From contig NZ_LFLZ01000020.1 of NCBI RefSeq assembly GCF_001189845.1, forward strand, positions 62,001-126,000: 64,000 bases of DNA, written 5' to 3'. A program made the position numbers and the translations under genes. This document shows positions 26,447-34,639 of the stretch, piece after piece (position 1 is the stretch's first letter; the number at the start of each line of letters is the position of its first letter). The DNA is from Bradyrhizobium tropiciagri. Lineage in GTDB: Bacteria; Pseudomonadota; Alphaproteobacteria; Rhizobiales; Xanthobacteraceae. The notes beneath the pieces were generated by a model, which saw nothing but the letters and a program-made list of their open reading frames with translations, did not search any database and was not told the origin of the DNA.

Positions 26447-27382
26447 ATGCGTTATGATGATTTCCGCCGCAGCGACGACATCGAAGACCGTCGCGACGAC
26501 AGCGGAGGCGGCGGCGGTGGTGGCGGCTTCGGGATTCCGATGGGCGGCGGTGGCGGGCTCGGCATCGGCACGGTCATCGTGCTCGGCCTGCTCGGCTACG
26601 CCTTCGGCATCGACCCGCGCATTCTGATCGGCGGCGCCGAGATTCTCACCGGCGGCGGCCAGGCGCCGAGCTACCAGACCGATCGGCAGTCGTCGGGCGG
26701 GCAGGCCAAGCGCGGCGCGCCGACCGACGAGATGGGCAGCATGATCGCCGGCATCCTCGGTGAGATCGACGATCGCTGGAGCGAGATCTTCCAGGCCAGC
26801 GGTCAGTCCTACACCGGTCCGAAGATCGTGCTGTTCCGCAACGCCACCAATGGCGGCCGCTGCGGCATGGCGCAGTCGGCGATGGGACCGTTCTACTGCC
26901 CGCCGGACAAGACCATCTTCCTCGACACCGGGTTCTTCCGCGAGGTCGAGACGCGCTTCCGCGGCTGCTCGGGCAACGCCTGCAAGTTCACCGCGGCCTA
27001 CATCATCGCGCATGAGGCCGGCCATCACATCCAGAATCTGCTCGGCATCATCCCGCGCGTGAACCGGCTGCAGCAGCAGGCCGGCAGCAAGGCCGAGGCC
27101 AACGCGCTGCAGGTCAAGGTCGAGCTGCAGGCCGATTGTCTCTCCGGCGTCTGGGTCAATCGCGAAGAGAAGAAGCGGCCCGGCTTCCTCGAGGCCGGCG
27201 ACATCGACGCCGCGCTGACCACCGCGAACGCGATCGGCGACGACACGCTGCAACGGCAGGCGACGGGCCGGGTGGTGCCGGATTCCTTCACCCACGGTTC
27301 CGCCGCGCAGCGCAAGCAATGGTTCATGACCGGCTATCAGCAGGGCACCGTGCAGGCCTGCAACACGTTCGGTGGCGGTTAG
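26447..27382 (+). CDS. Neutral zinc metallopeptidase (YpfJ/KPN_02809 family)
   Basis: A 311-residue protein. A charged, Gly-rich N-terminus is followed by one membrane segment (about residues 39-55) and a periplasmic or external catalytic domain with the zinc motif HEAGHH at 189-194 and a downstream ELQADCLSGVW carrying the likely third ligand. Conserved Cys at 139, 151, 174 and 179 may form disulfides. The family is widespread but its substrates are unknown. The ATG at 26447 follows GGGAAACCGCC. It is divergent from ccrM. Confidence 0.9.
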   Translation: MRYDDFRRSDDIEDRRDDSGGGGGGGGFGIPMGGGGGLGIGTVIVLGLLGYAFGIDPRILIGGAEILTGGGQAPSYQTDRQSSGGQAKRGAPTDEMGSMIAGILGEIDDRWSEIFQASGQSYTGPKIVLFRNATNGGRCGMAQSAMGPFYCPPDKTIFLDTGFFREVETRFRGCSGNACKFTAAYIIAHEAGHHIQNLLGIIPRVNRLQQQAGSKAEANALQVKVELQADCLSGVWVNREEKKRPGFLEAGDIDAALTTANAIGDDTLQRQATGRVVPDSFTHGSAAQRKQWFMTGYQQGTVQACNTFGGG

Positions 27383-27402
27383 ATCTAGCCGCGCGCCGGT
27401 AG

Positions 27403-27527
27403 CGTCATCCCCGGATGAGCGCTAATGCGCTCACTCGGGAGGTGCTCGCCTCTTGGCGAGCCTCGAAGGATGACGGAGCCCGCGGCCCATCCTTCGAGGC
27501 TCGCTTCGCGAGCACCTCAGGATGACG
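27403..27527. repeat. Intergenic repeat, family D, copy 2
   Basis: CGTCATCCCCGGATGAGCGC...GCCTCGAAGGATGACGG and CATCCTTCGAGGCTCGC...ACCTCAGGATGACG occupy the gap before moaB. The frame of moaB is open through it, giving a false 43-residue extension. Confidence 0.85.
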
Positions 27528-27553
27528 CCGGTGGGTGGGAGAAAGGTGTAATC

Positions 27554-28117
27554 GTGTCATCCATCGACGAGACCAAGCAATTCGTCCCGCTCAACATCGC
27601 GGTGCTGACGATTTCCGACACCCGCACGCTGGCGGATGACAAGTCGGGCACCACGCTGGCCGATCGCCTTACCGCGGCCGGCCACAAGCTCGCGGCGCGC
27701 GAGATCGTCACCGACGACGTCGAGGCGATCCGTGCGGTGATGCGGCGCTGGATCGCGGACCCCGGCGTCGATGCCGTCATCACCACCGGCGGCACCGGCT
27801 TTACCGGCCGCGACGTGACGCCGGAGGCGGTCGAGCCGCTGTTCGAGAAACGGATGGACGGCTTCTCGATCGCCTTCCATATGCTGAGCCATGCCAAAAT
27901 CGGCGCGTCGACGATCCAGAGCCGCGCCACCGCCGGCGTTGCCGGCGCGACCTTCATCTTCTGCCTGCCCGGTTCACCCGGCGCCTGCCGCGACGGCTGG
28001 GACGGCATTTTGGCCGCGCAGCTCGACTACCGCACGCGCCCCTGCAATTTCGTCGAGATCATGCCGCGGCTCGACGAGCACCTGCGCCGCCCGAAGGCGA
28101 AGGGGTCGAGCGCGTAG
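27554..28117 (+). CDS. moaB: Molybdenum cofactor biosynthesis protein MoaB
   Basis: A 187-residue MogA/MoaB-fold protein with the signature ITTGGTGFTGRDVTPEAVEPLFEK and the late FCLPGSPGACRDGWDGIL. It adenylylates molybdopterin or plays a related role in cofactor assembly. GTG at 27554 with GAAAGG upstream is the best start, giving MSSIDETKQFVPLNIAVLT. No other moa gene is in the window. Confidence 0.92.
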   Translation: MSSIDETKQFVPLNIAVLTISDTRTLADDKSGTTLADRLTAAGHKLAAREIVTDDVEAIRAVMRRWIADPGVDAVITTGGTGFTGRDVTPEAVEPLFEKRMDGFSIAFHMLSHAKIGASTIQSRATAGVAGATFIFCLPGSPGACRDGWDGILAAQLDYRTRPCNFVEIMPRLDEHLRRPKAKGSSA

Positions 28118-28130
28118 GCTCCTATCCCTC

Positions 28131-28270
28131 GTCATTCCGGGGCGTGCGAAGCACGAAACCGGAATCTCGAGCCTGGTCCCCGTAGCCCGGATGAAGCGAA
28201 GCGAAATCCGGGGCAGTTTTCCCGCGGCGGTAGCGTTCCCGTATTGCGCTGCGCTCCATCCGGGCTACGG
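28131..28270. repeat. Composite repeat: left half of family B followed by a family E variant
   Basis: GTCATTCCGGGGCGTGCGAAGCACG...ACCGGAATCTCGAG (28131-28171) is the left arm of family B without its right arm. It is followed at once by CGTAGCCCGGATGAAGCGAAGCG...CGCTGCGCTCCATCCGGGCTACGG (28181-28270), a complete palindrome resembling family E. Confidence 0.8.
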
Positions 28271-28297
28271 AGCCAAAATTCCGCGATCGGGAAGCTA

Positions 28298-28447
28298 TCA
28301 ACCGCTGATCAGCCTGACCAAGCCGCGCCACAACGCCCGAACCGCGTCGCGATACGCCTCGGCGCGCAGCGCATGCGCCCTGCGGGTATAGAATGTGATC
28401 AGCTCAGCCGTCACGCGCCGCCCGGATTCGCGGCGCTGCGGCTTCAC
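28298..28447 (-). CDS. Small basic protein overlapping the MarR-GNAT stop codon
   Basis: A 49-codon frame starts with GTG at 28447, overlapping the upstream stop as GTGA, which suggests translational coupling. The sequence ends TRRAHALRAEAYRDAVRALW then a short hydrophobic tail. The amphipathic, Arg/Ala-rich helix resembles small conserved rhizobial proteins, but I cannot name it. A second GTG at 28414 would give 38 residues. The open frame continues upstream into the fusion gene in another frame, so only the overlap and composition support it. Confidence 0.5.
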   Translation of the reverse strand: MKPQRRESGRRVTAELITFYTRRAHALRAEAYRDAVRALWRGLVRLISG

Positions 28448-29385
28448 AACTCCAGCTCCCAGGTCTCGCCGACCAGATCGGCGCCGAAGCTGTGGTGCTT
28501 CTCTTCCTTGACGCGCTGAAAGCCGGCGCGGGCGTAGATGCCGCGCGCGGCGACCAGGATGCTCTGGGTCCACAGCGTCATCTTCTTGTAGCCCTTCTCG
28601 CGCGCAGTGCGGATGCACTGCTCGACCAGGGCGCGGCCAACGCCGAGCCCGCGCGCCTTCTCCTCGACCAGCAACAGCCGCAGCTTGGCGATCCCGTCGC
28701 CGCCATTGACCAGGAAGATCGAGCCGACCGGCTCGCCGTCGACCTCCGCGATCCAGCAATGCTCGCGGACGGGATCGAACGATCGCAGAAACTGCGCGCA
28801 GATCTCTGCGACCAGCGCCTCGTAGCTGATGTCCCAGCCGTATTCCGCGGCATAGGCTTGTCCCTGTCGCGAGACGACCCAGCCCATGTCGCCGACGCGG
28901 TGGCTGCGCAGCAGGAAGCCGGTGGGTTTTTGCATGGTTGGCTCCAACGCTTGTTCGATTGTGCTCATCGCATGCACCACCGCGGCGCGGTGGTTGCTGT
29001 CGATCTGCATCAGCAGGGCCGCGACCTCGTCGCGCGAGCGGGTGTCGAGGTCTGCGGCCGTGGCGCGGCCCTTGGCGGTCAGCGCCACCTCGTTGACGCG
29101 CTTGTCGGCCTTCGACGGTTTGCGTGTCACGATCTGGCGGCGCTGCAGCGCTGCCAGCGTGCGGCTGACGAAGCCGGCATCGAGGTCGAGGTCGCGCACC
29201 AGGTCGGTGGCGATGCAGTGATCGCGATGCGCCAGCTCGTAGATGATCCGCGCTTCCTGCAGCGTGAACGGGGAGTGCAGCAGCTTCGGCTCGATGATGC
29301 CGAGCTTGCGGGTATAGAACCGGCTGAAGCCGCGGACTGCGGCGACCTGGCTCTCTAGGGCTGTGTCATAGGAATTTGATTTCAT
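28444..29385 (-). CDS. MarR regulator fused to a GNAT acetyltransferase
   Basis: A 313-residue two-domain protein. Residues 1-150 form a MarR winged helix (DLVRDLDLDAGFVSRTLAAL recognition region, then wing KPSKADKRVNEVALTAKG). Residues 165-313 form an N-acetyltransferase with the acetyl-CoA loop EEKARGLGVGRALVEQCI. Such fusions probably both repress DNA and acetylate a small molecule or protein. The ATG at 29385 lies inside a palindrome, ATTTGAT-TTC-ATCAAAT, and a second palindrome is just upstream, so autoregulation is likely. A small frame overlaps its stop. Confidence 0.9.
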   Translation of the reverse strand: MKSNSYDTALESQVAAVRGFSRFYTRKLGIIEPKLLHSPFTLQEARIIYELAHRDHCIATDLVRDLDLDAGFVSRTLAALQRRQIVTRKPSKADKRVNEVALTAKGRATAADLDTRSRDEVAALLMQIDSNHRAAVVHAMSTIEQALEPTMQKPTGFLLRSHRVGDMGWVVSRQGQAYAAEYGWDISYEALVAEICAQFLRSFDPVREHCWIAEVDGEPVGSIFLVNGGDGIAKLRLLLVEEKARGLGVGRALVEQCIRTAREKGYKKMTLWTQSILVAARGIYARAGFQRVKEEKHHSFGADLVGETWELEL

Positions 29386-29412
29386 CAAATATATTATTTG
29401 ACGGAATCAAAT
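29374..29412. promoter_or_regulatory. Two palindromic operators at the marR-GNAT start
   Basis: ATTTGAT-TTC-ATCAAAT (29374-29390) covers the start codon and ATTTGA-N5-TCAAAT (29396-29412) lies 5 bp further upstream. Matching half-sites with centres about 22 bp apart (two helical turns) are typical of tandem MarR dimer sites. Binding is inferred. Confidence 0.7.
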
Positions 29413-29427
29413 AATATGCAAGAGCCT

Positions 29428-29997
29428 TTACGCGACCATGATCCGGCTGCGCAGCATGGTGCGGGAGGAGCGGCCGAGCCGGCGCAGCAGCCGGGCCTCG
29501 GAGCGGCGGGCGTCCGGCCGGTAGCCGCCGATCCGATCGTAATGCTCGCGCGCGATCAGCAGGCCCTGTTCGGCGGAGGGCCCGGCGATCATCCGGGCGA
29601 CGAATTTGAGGCCGTCGCGCAGGCCGGGGTCGGAGTAGGGCGCGCGGGCGTAGCGGAAGATGCCGGCGCGATCCTTGCCGCTCGCCGCCACCATCTGGAT
29701 GAACTGGGTGGTCTCCTCGATCCAGCCGGCATCGAGCACCGCGCCAGGATGCAGGAACATCAGCCAGGGCGAGCGCGCCTGCCGTGCGCCGGCCGCCAGC
29801 GCCGCGGCGCGCGTGCCCTCGAAACGCAGGAAGCGGCAGCCGGCGACGTCGGCAACGCGCTCCATGATGTCGGTGTTGGTGCGGTCGACCAGCAGCACTT
29901 CGCGGATCACGCCGGCGGCCGCGCCCGGCACCAGCGCGGCCAAGGTTGCGACCGCGGTGCGCTCGATCCCGTCGGTTGGAATGATCACGCTCAGCAT
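29428..29997 (-). CDS. Glycosyltransferase family 2-like protein
   Basis: About 189 residues starting MLSVIIPTDGIERTAVATLAA, the usual first strand of a GT2 Rossmann-like domain. It continues through EVLLVDRTNTDIMERVADVAG and SPWLMFLHPGAVLDAGWIEE, in which the usual DXD is absent or altered (LHPGA). It may transfer a sugar, but the missing acidic motif makes activity uncertain. The frame extends to 30174, but that would overlap the divergent radical SAM gene. The start at 29997 fits the family, with a weak ribosome site. Confidence 0.75.
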   Translation of the reverse strand: MLSVIIPTDGIERTAVATLAALVPGAAAGVIREVLLVDRTNTDIMERVADVAGCRFLRFEGTRAAALAAGARQARSPWLMFLHPGAVLDAGWIEETTQFIQMVAASGKDRAGIFRYARAPYSDPGLRDGLKFVARMIAGPSAEQGLLIAREHYDRIGGYRPDARRSEARLLRRLGRSSRTMLRSRIMVA

Positions 29998-30161
29998 GAT
30001 TTGAGGCTTCGGTGGCTCAAACGGTTCTGGAAACTCCGGCCGTGTTATCACCTTGTCATATTCAAAGCAGCCTGTTCGCTTGCAGAATTTTGTAGCAAGG
30101 TTCTGTGGAATTTCTTCGCCCGTGTTCTTGATTTGTTCTCGCGCTGTGTTAGCTTCAAAGC

Positions 30162-31328
30162 ATGAGCCGAGCATCCTCTCATGCCCTCAAGCACCCGCCG
30201 GTAACGGCGCCCTCCGATAACCCGGCGGGTGCACCCACCCCTTTTCCCGAGCTTGCGGTCGCGATCGAGCGCGAGCGGCGGCGCGGCCGCGGTGCGCAGT
30301 CCAACGCCAGCGGCCGCTATGAGGCCGAGGCGCGGGTCGCCTTCGACGACGGCTGGCAGAGCCTCGAAGACCTGCCGCCTTTTTCCACCAGCGTGGCGCT
30401 CGACACCTCGCGCAAGGTGATCACCCGCAACGACTCGCCCGACATCGGCTTCGACCGCTCGATCAATCCCTATCGCGGCTGCGAGCACGGCTGCGTCTAT
30501 TGCTTCGCGCGGCCGACCCACGCCTACCTCGGCCTGTCGCCGGGGCTCGATTTCGAGTCAAAACTGTTCGCCAAGCCGGACGCGCCGGCGCTGCTCGAGA
30601 AGGAGCTGGCGGCGCCCGACTATGAGGCGCGGATGATCGCGATCGGCACCAACACCGATCCCTATCAGCCGATCGAGCGCGAGCGGAAAATCATGCGCGG
30701 CATTCTCGAGGTGCTGGAGCGCGCCGGCCATCCGGTCGGCATCGTCACCAAGTCGGCGCTGGTGACCCGCGACATCGACATCCTGGCGCGGATGGCCAAG
30801 CGCAATCTCGCCAAGGTCGCGCTCTCGGTGACGACGCTCGATCCGAAGCTCGCCCGCACCATGGAGCCGCGCGCCTCGACCCCGCCGAAGCGGCTCGAGG
30901 CGATCAAGCGGCTCGCGGACGCCGGAATCCCGACCACTGTGATGGTCGCGCCCGTGATCCCGGCGTTGAACGATTCGGAGATCGAGCGCATCCTCGATGC
31001 CGCCGCCTATGCCGGCGCCAGGGAGGCGAGCTACGTGCTGCTGCGGCTGCCGCTCGAGGTCCGCGATCTCTTTCGTGAATGGCTGATGGCGAACTATCCG
31101 GACCGCTACCGCCACGTCTTCACGCTGATCCGCGACATGCGCGGCGGCCGCGACTACGACTCGCAATGGGGCACGCGGATGAAGGGCACCGGCCCGATGG
31201 CCTGGATGATCGGCCGCCGCTTCGAGATCGCCTGCGAAAAGCTCGGCCTCAACAAGCGGCGCACCAAGCTGACCACCGATCACTTCGCCAAGCCGAAGCG
31301 CAGCGGGCAGCAGCTCAGTCTGTTCTAG
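30162..31328 (+). CDS. Radical SAM protein, PA0069/Rv2578c family
   Basis: A 388-residue radical SAM enzyme with the cluster motif CEHGCVYC (Cys107, Cys111, Cys114) after the segment FDRSINPYRG. Downstream motifs IGTNTDPYQPIER and GIVTKSALVTRDIDIL match the spore-photoproduct-lyase-like PA0069 group. It binds a [4Fe-4S] cluster and SAM; the substrate is unknown, with repair of nucleic acid as one idea from its relatives. It is divergent from the glycosyltransferase-like gene and intact. Confidence 0.9.
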   Translation: MSRASSHALKHPPVTAPSDNPAGAPTPFPELAVAIERERRRGRGAQSNASGRYEAEARVAFDDGWQSLEDLPPFSTSVALDTSRKVITRNDSPDIGFDRSINPYRGCEHGCVYCFARPTHAYLGLSPGLDFESKLFAKPDAPALLEKELAAPDYEARMIAIGTNTDPYQPIERERKIMRGILEVLERAGHPVGIVTKSALVTRDIDILARMAKRNLAKVALSVTTLDPKLARTMEPRASTPPKRLEAIKRLADAGIPTTVMVAPVIPALNDSEIERILDAAAYAGAREASYVLLRLPLEVRDLFREWLMANYPDRYRHVFTLIRDMRGGRDYDSQWGTRMKGTGPMAWMIGRRFEIACEKLGLNKRRTKLTTDHFAKPKRSGQQLSLF

Positions 31329-31337
31329 CGCCATAGG

Positions 31338-31423
31338 CGTCATTGCGAGGAGCGAAGCGACGAAGCGATCCACGCTTCGGCATATGCGGTACGATGGATT
31401 GCTTCGCTTCGCTCGCAATGACG
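31338..31423. repeat. Intergenic palindromic repeat, family A, copy 4
   Basis: CGTCATTGCGAGGAGCGAAGCG...GATCCACG and GATGGATTGCTTCGC...CTCGCAATGACGG fill the gap between the radical SAM gene and a VOC gene. Confidence 0.9.
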
Positions 31424-31435
31424 GGAAAGGTAAAT

Positions 31436-31882
31436 ATGAGTAACATCCCGACCGCACGCTTCACCGTCCTCACGCTCGGCGTCAGCAACATGCGCGCCAG
31501 CATCGCCTTCTACGAATCCCTCGGCTTCACCAGAAAGATGCGTGCGACCGGCGAGGAAGTGGCCTTCTTCGAAACCGGCGCCACCGTGCTCGGGCTGTTC
31601 CCGTGGCATCTGCTCGCCGACGACGCCGGGCTGCCCGATCAGCCGCGGCCATCAGCATTCCGCGGCGTCTCGATCGCCTGGAACTGCAACGACGATGCCG
31701 AGGTCGATCGGGTGATGGCGTTCGCGCTGTCGAAAGGCGCCAAACTGCTGAAGCCCGCGCAGCCGACCAGCTATGGCGGCTATTGCGGATATTTCGGCGA
31801 TCCCGACGGTCACGCCTGGGAAGTGGTGCGCGCGCCTGGTTTCGAGGTTCTCGCGAGCGGGCGGGTGTCGATTCCCGACTAG
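31436..31882 (+). CDS. VOC-domain protein (glyoxalase/bleomycin resistance fold)
   Basis: A 148-residue single-chain VOC protein with two beta-alpha-beta-beta-beta modules: FTVLTLGVSNMRASIAFYES, and later GYFGDPDGHAWEVVRAPGFE. The DPDGHAWEV end carries the usual metal-ligand Glu. It could be a lyase, dioxygenase-like or drug-binding protein; no substrate can be given. The start ATG at 31436 follows GGGAAAGG; the longer frame is repeat-derived. Confidence 0.85.
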   Translation: MSNIPTARFTVLTLGVSNMRASIAFYESLGFTRKMRATGEEVAFFETGATVLGLFPWHLLADDAGLPDQPRPSAFRGVSIAWNCNDDAEVDRVMAFALSKGAKLLKPAQPTSYGGYCGYFGDPDGHAWEVVRAPGFEVLASGRVSIPD

Positions 31883-31960
31883 CGCGAGCCGGATTGAATA
31901 ACAGGGAAGGGCGCCCGGTTCCCGGTTGCGCCGCCGAGCCGGCTTGATCACCATCCCCGC

Positions 31961-32728
31961 ATGATTCGGGATAAGTCCAAAGCTGCGTCAAAGACCACGT
32001 CGAAAAAGGCGCCAGCCAAGCCGGCCAAGCGCGTCATCGCCGTGACCCGGCCGAGCTTCCGGCGCGAGCGTGTGCTGATCAAGCGCGGCGTCTGGCCGGT
32101 CGCCGGTTGTGACGAGGCCGGCCGCGGCCCGCTGGCCGGTCCCGTGGTCGCCGCCGCAGTCGTGCTCGATCCGGCTCGCGTTCCAAAAGGCCTCGACGAT
32201 TCGAAGCGGTTGACCGCCGAGCGCCGCGAGGAACTGTTCGAGGAGATCTGCGCCACGGCTGCGTTCTCGGTCGCGGTGGCCTCGCCGGCGCGAATCGATC
32301 GCGACAATATCCTGCGCGCCTCGCTGTGGGCGCTGGCGCGTGCGGTGCATGCGCTGCCGGAGATGCCGAAGCACGTCTTCGTCGACGGCCGCGACAAGCT
32401 TGCCACGCCCTGCGACTGCGATGCCGTGATCGGCGGCGACGGTATCGTGGCCTCGATCGCTGCGGCCTCGATCATCGCCAAGGTGACGCGCGACCGCCTG
32501 ATGTGCGCGCTGGCGCTGGATTGCCCCGGATACGGTTTCGAGCAGCACAAGGGCTACGGCGTGCCCGAGCACCTCGAGGCGCTGGACCGGCTCGGCCCGA
32601 GCAGCCATCACCGCAGCTTCTTTGCCCCCGTCGTCGCCGCGCGGCTGAAGCATTTCCCGCTTCCCGCCGAGCCCGACCTGTTCACGGTGGACGCCGAAAG
32701 CGGCACCGCGGCGTCGGAAGCGGCGTAG
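31961..32728 (+). CDS. rnhB: Ribonuclease HII
   Basis: A 255-residue RNase HII. The catalytic motif GCDEAGRGPLAGPVVAAAV gives Asp51 and Glu52. The KHVFVDGRDKL, SIIAKVTRDRLM and KGYGVPEHLEAL segments supply the remaining acidic and DNA-binding residues. It removes ribonucleotides and RNA primers from DNA. A Lys/Ala-rich N-terminal extension of about 40 residues precedes the domain, as in other rhizobial forms. The ATG at 31961 was kept, although the extension makes later starts conceivable. Confidence 0.95.
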   Translation: MIRDKSKAASKTTSKKAPAKPAKRVIAVTRPSFRRERVLIKRGVWPVAGCDEAGRGPLAGPVVAAAVVLDPARVPKGLDDSKRLTAERREELFEEICATAAFSVAVASPARIDRDNILRASLWALARAVHALPEMPKHVFVDGRDKLATPCDCDAVIGGDGIVASIAAASIIAKVTRDRLMCALALDCPGYGFEQHKGYGVPEHLEALDRLGPSSHHRSFFAPVVAARLKHFPLPAEPDLFTVDAESGTAASEAA

Positions 32729-32773
32729 CGCGACGGCGCCCGCCCAGGCAACGGCGCCAACCCGCACAACGGT

Positions 32774-32882
32774 GTCATCGCCCGGCTCGACCGGGGCGAT
32801 CCAGTATTCCAGAGGCGGTCGTTTTCGATCGAGAGGCCGCGGCGTACTGGATCACCCGCTTTCGCTTTCGCGGATGATGACG
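32774..32882. repeat. Intergenic palindromic repeat, family H (GTCATCGCCCGGCTCG type)
   Basis: GTCATCGCCCGG...GGCGATCCAGTATTCCAGAGG and the inverted GGCGTACTGGATCACCCG...GATGATGACG follow rnhB. I see only one copy in this window; its structure matches the other families. Confidence 0.75.
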
Positions 32883-32986
32883 AGGCGAGCGGGTGGTGAC
32901 AGGCGGAGATTGACTTAGCGGTGCAGGCACGGCCTACGCCGGTTGCCTCCATCGCCTTCGCCGTTTATCAAAACCCTCGGGATCAG

Positions 32987-34534
32987 ATGGCGCCGCTGAC
33001 GAGGTGGCTGGGGCATTTCAGGCGTTTCATGCGGTTTACCTCCCTGGTTGTCGAACTGATCCGTGCCCGGCCGCGCCTCGTGGTGTGGGTCGTGCTGCTG
33101 GTGCAGGCCGCGATCTGGCTGGTCCTGCCGCTGATCTTCTACGGCAGCCCGCCCGGCAACCTCGCCACCATCCTCGCCTTCGGCCGCGAATATCAGGTCG
33201 GCACCGACATGGGGCCGCCGCTGGCGTTCTGGCTCGCCGACATCGCCTTCCGCGCCGCCGGCAATCACGTGTTCGGCGTCTATCTGCTGGCGCAGGCCTG
33301 CGAGATCACAACCTTCATCGCCTTCTACCATCTGGCGCGCGCCATCGTCGGCGGCCCGCAGGGCGTGCTGGCGGTGCTGCTGTCGATGACGGTCGTGGTG
33401 TTCTCCTCGCCGAGCGTCGAGTTCGGCCCGCTGATCCTGGCGCGTCCGCTCTGGGCGCTCTTGCTGCTGCATTCCTGGCAATTGATCGGGCAGAACCGGC
33501 GCAGCGCCTGGTTCGCCTGGTCGATCGATTGCGGCCTGCTGCTGCTGACGACGCCGGCGGCGATCGGCATGATCCTGCTGGTCACAGGCTTTGCGGTCGC
33601 AACCGAGCGCGGGCGGCGCACGCTGCGCGCGGTCGATCCGCTCTATGCGCTGCTGGTCATCATCGTGCTGGCGCTGCCCTATCTGATTTGGCTCATCCGC
33701 GCCGACGTGCTGGCGCCGCCGGCACTGCCCGCGCTCGCCGATCTCAAGGCGCGGGCGCTGCGCTGGGGTGTCGTGCTCGGCGGGCTGATCGTGGCGACCG
33801 CTGCGATCGTGGTGCTGGCGATCCTCAATTCGCGCTGGTTTGCCCGCGACGGCGAGGATGCCCCGATCATCTACCGTCCGCCGGTCAGTCCGCTGGCGCA
33901 GCAATTCGTCTATTTCTTCGCGTTCGCGCCCGCGATCGTGAGCAGCTTCATCTCCGGCCTGTTCGATCTGGATCGCGCCTTCGGCGGCGCCGGCGTCGCG
34001 CTGTTGATGTCGGGGCTGGCGGTCGTGGTCGCGACCGGCGATCTGATTCATCTTAGGCGGCAGCGGCTGTTGCGCTCGGTGTGGGCCTTCGCGGTCGCTG
34101 CGCCTGCTGCCGCGGCGCTGGCGGCGGCGGTGTTCCTGCCCTGGACCAGCACCAAGGAGGTGCCGACCTCGCTGCCGGCAGCCGCGATGGGGCGCTTCTT
34201 CGACGACAGTTATGAGCGCCGCACCAACCAGCGCCTGCGCGCCGTCGCTGGCGATCCGGAGCTCGCCAGCCTGATCGCGATGAATGGGCGCCGCCCGCAT
34301 CTGTTGCTCGATGCCGCGCCGCAGCGGACGCCCTGGCTGTCGGTCGCGAAGTTCAACGAGACCGGCGGCGTCGTGGTCTGGCGCGCGCAGGATACCGCCG
34401 GCACGCCGCCGCCCGAACTCGCGCAACGTTTCCCCGGCCTCGTGCCCGAAGTGCCACGCTCGTTCGACCGGCTGGTCAATGGCCGGCAGCCGGTGCTGCG
34501 GATCGGCTGGGCGATCGTGCGGCCGAAGGGGTAG
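32987..34534 (+). CDS. Multi-pass membrane protein, glycosyltransferase-39-like
   Basis: About 515 residues with roughly ten membrane helices and a soluble C-terminal part (from about residue 390). The first external loop after helix 1 has GREYQVGTDMGPPLAFWLADIAFR, with an acidic residue placed like the catalytic Asp loop of PMT/ArnT-type (GT-C) glycosyltransferases. It probably moves a sugar from a lipid carrier on the outer face of the inner membrane. I chose ATG 32987, MAPLTRWLGHFRRFMRF; a GTG at 32921 would add 22 residues. The acceptor is unknown. Confidence 0.75.
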   Translation: MAPLTRWLGHFRRFMRFTSLVVELIRARPRLVVWVVLLVQAAIWLVLPLIFYGSPPGNLATILAFGREYQVGTDMGPPLAFWLADIAFRAAGNHVFGVYLLAQACEITTFIAFYHLARAIVGGPQGVLAVLLSMTVVVFSSPSVEFGPLILARPLWALLLLHSWQLIGQNRRSAWFAWSIDCGLLLLTTPAAIGMILLVTGFAVATERGRRTLRAVDPLYALLVIIVLALPYLIWLIRADVLAPPALPALADLKARALRWGVVLGGLIVATAAIVVLAILNSRWFARDGEDAPIIYRPPVSPLAQQFVYFFAFAPAIVSSFISGLFDLDRAFGGAGVALLMSGLAVVVATGDLIHLRRQRLLRSVWAFAVAAPAAAALAAAVFLPWTSTKEVPTSLPAAAMGRFFDDSYERRTNQRLRAVAGDPELASLIAMNGRRPHLLLDAAPQRTPWLSVAKFNETGGVVVWRAQDTAGTPPPELAQRFPGLVPEVPRSFDRLVNGRQPVLRIGWAIVRPKG

Positions 34535-34547
34535 TGAACGCGGATCT

Positions 34548-34630
34548 GTAGGATGGGTAGAGCGAAGCGAAACCCATCGACTCGGACCGCGGCGCGAAGG
34601 ATGGGTTTCGCTGCGCTCTACCCATCCTAC
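34548..34630. repeat. Intergenic palindromic repeat, family E, copy 2
   Basis: GTAGGATGGGTAGAGCGAAGCG...ACCCATCG and GGATGGGTTTCGCTGCGCTCTACCCATCCTAC between converging genes, with only 9 bp to the stop of the glycosylase. Confidence 0.92.
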
Positions 34631-34639
34631 GAAGCAACG

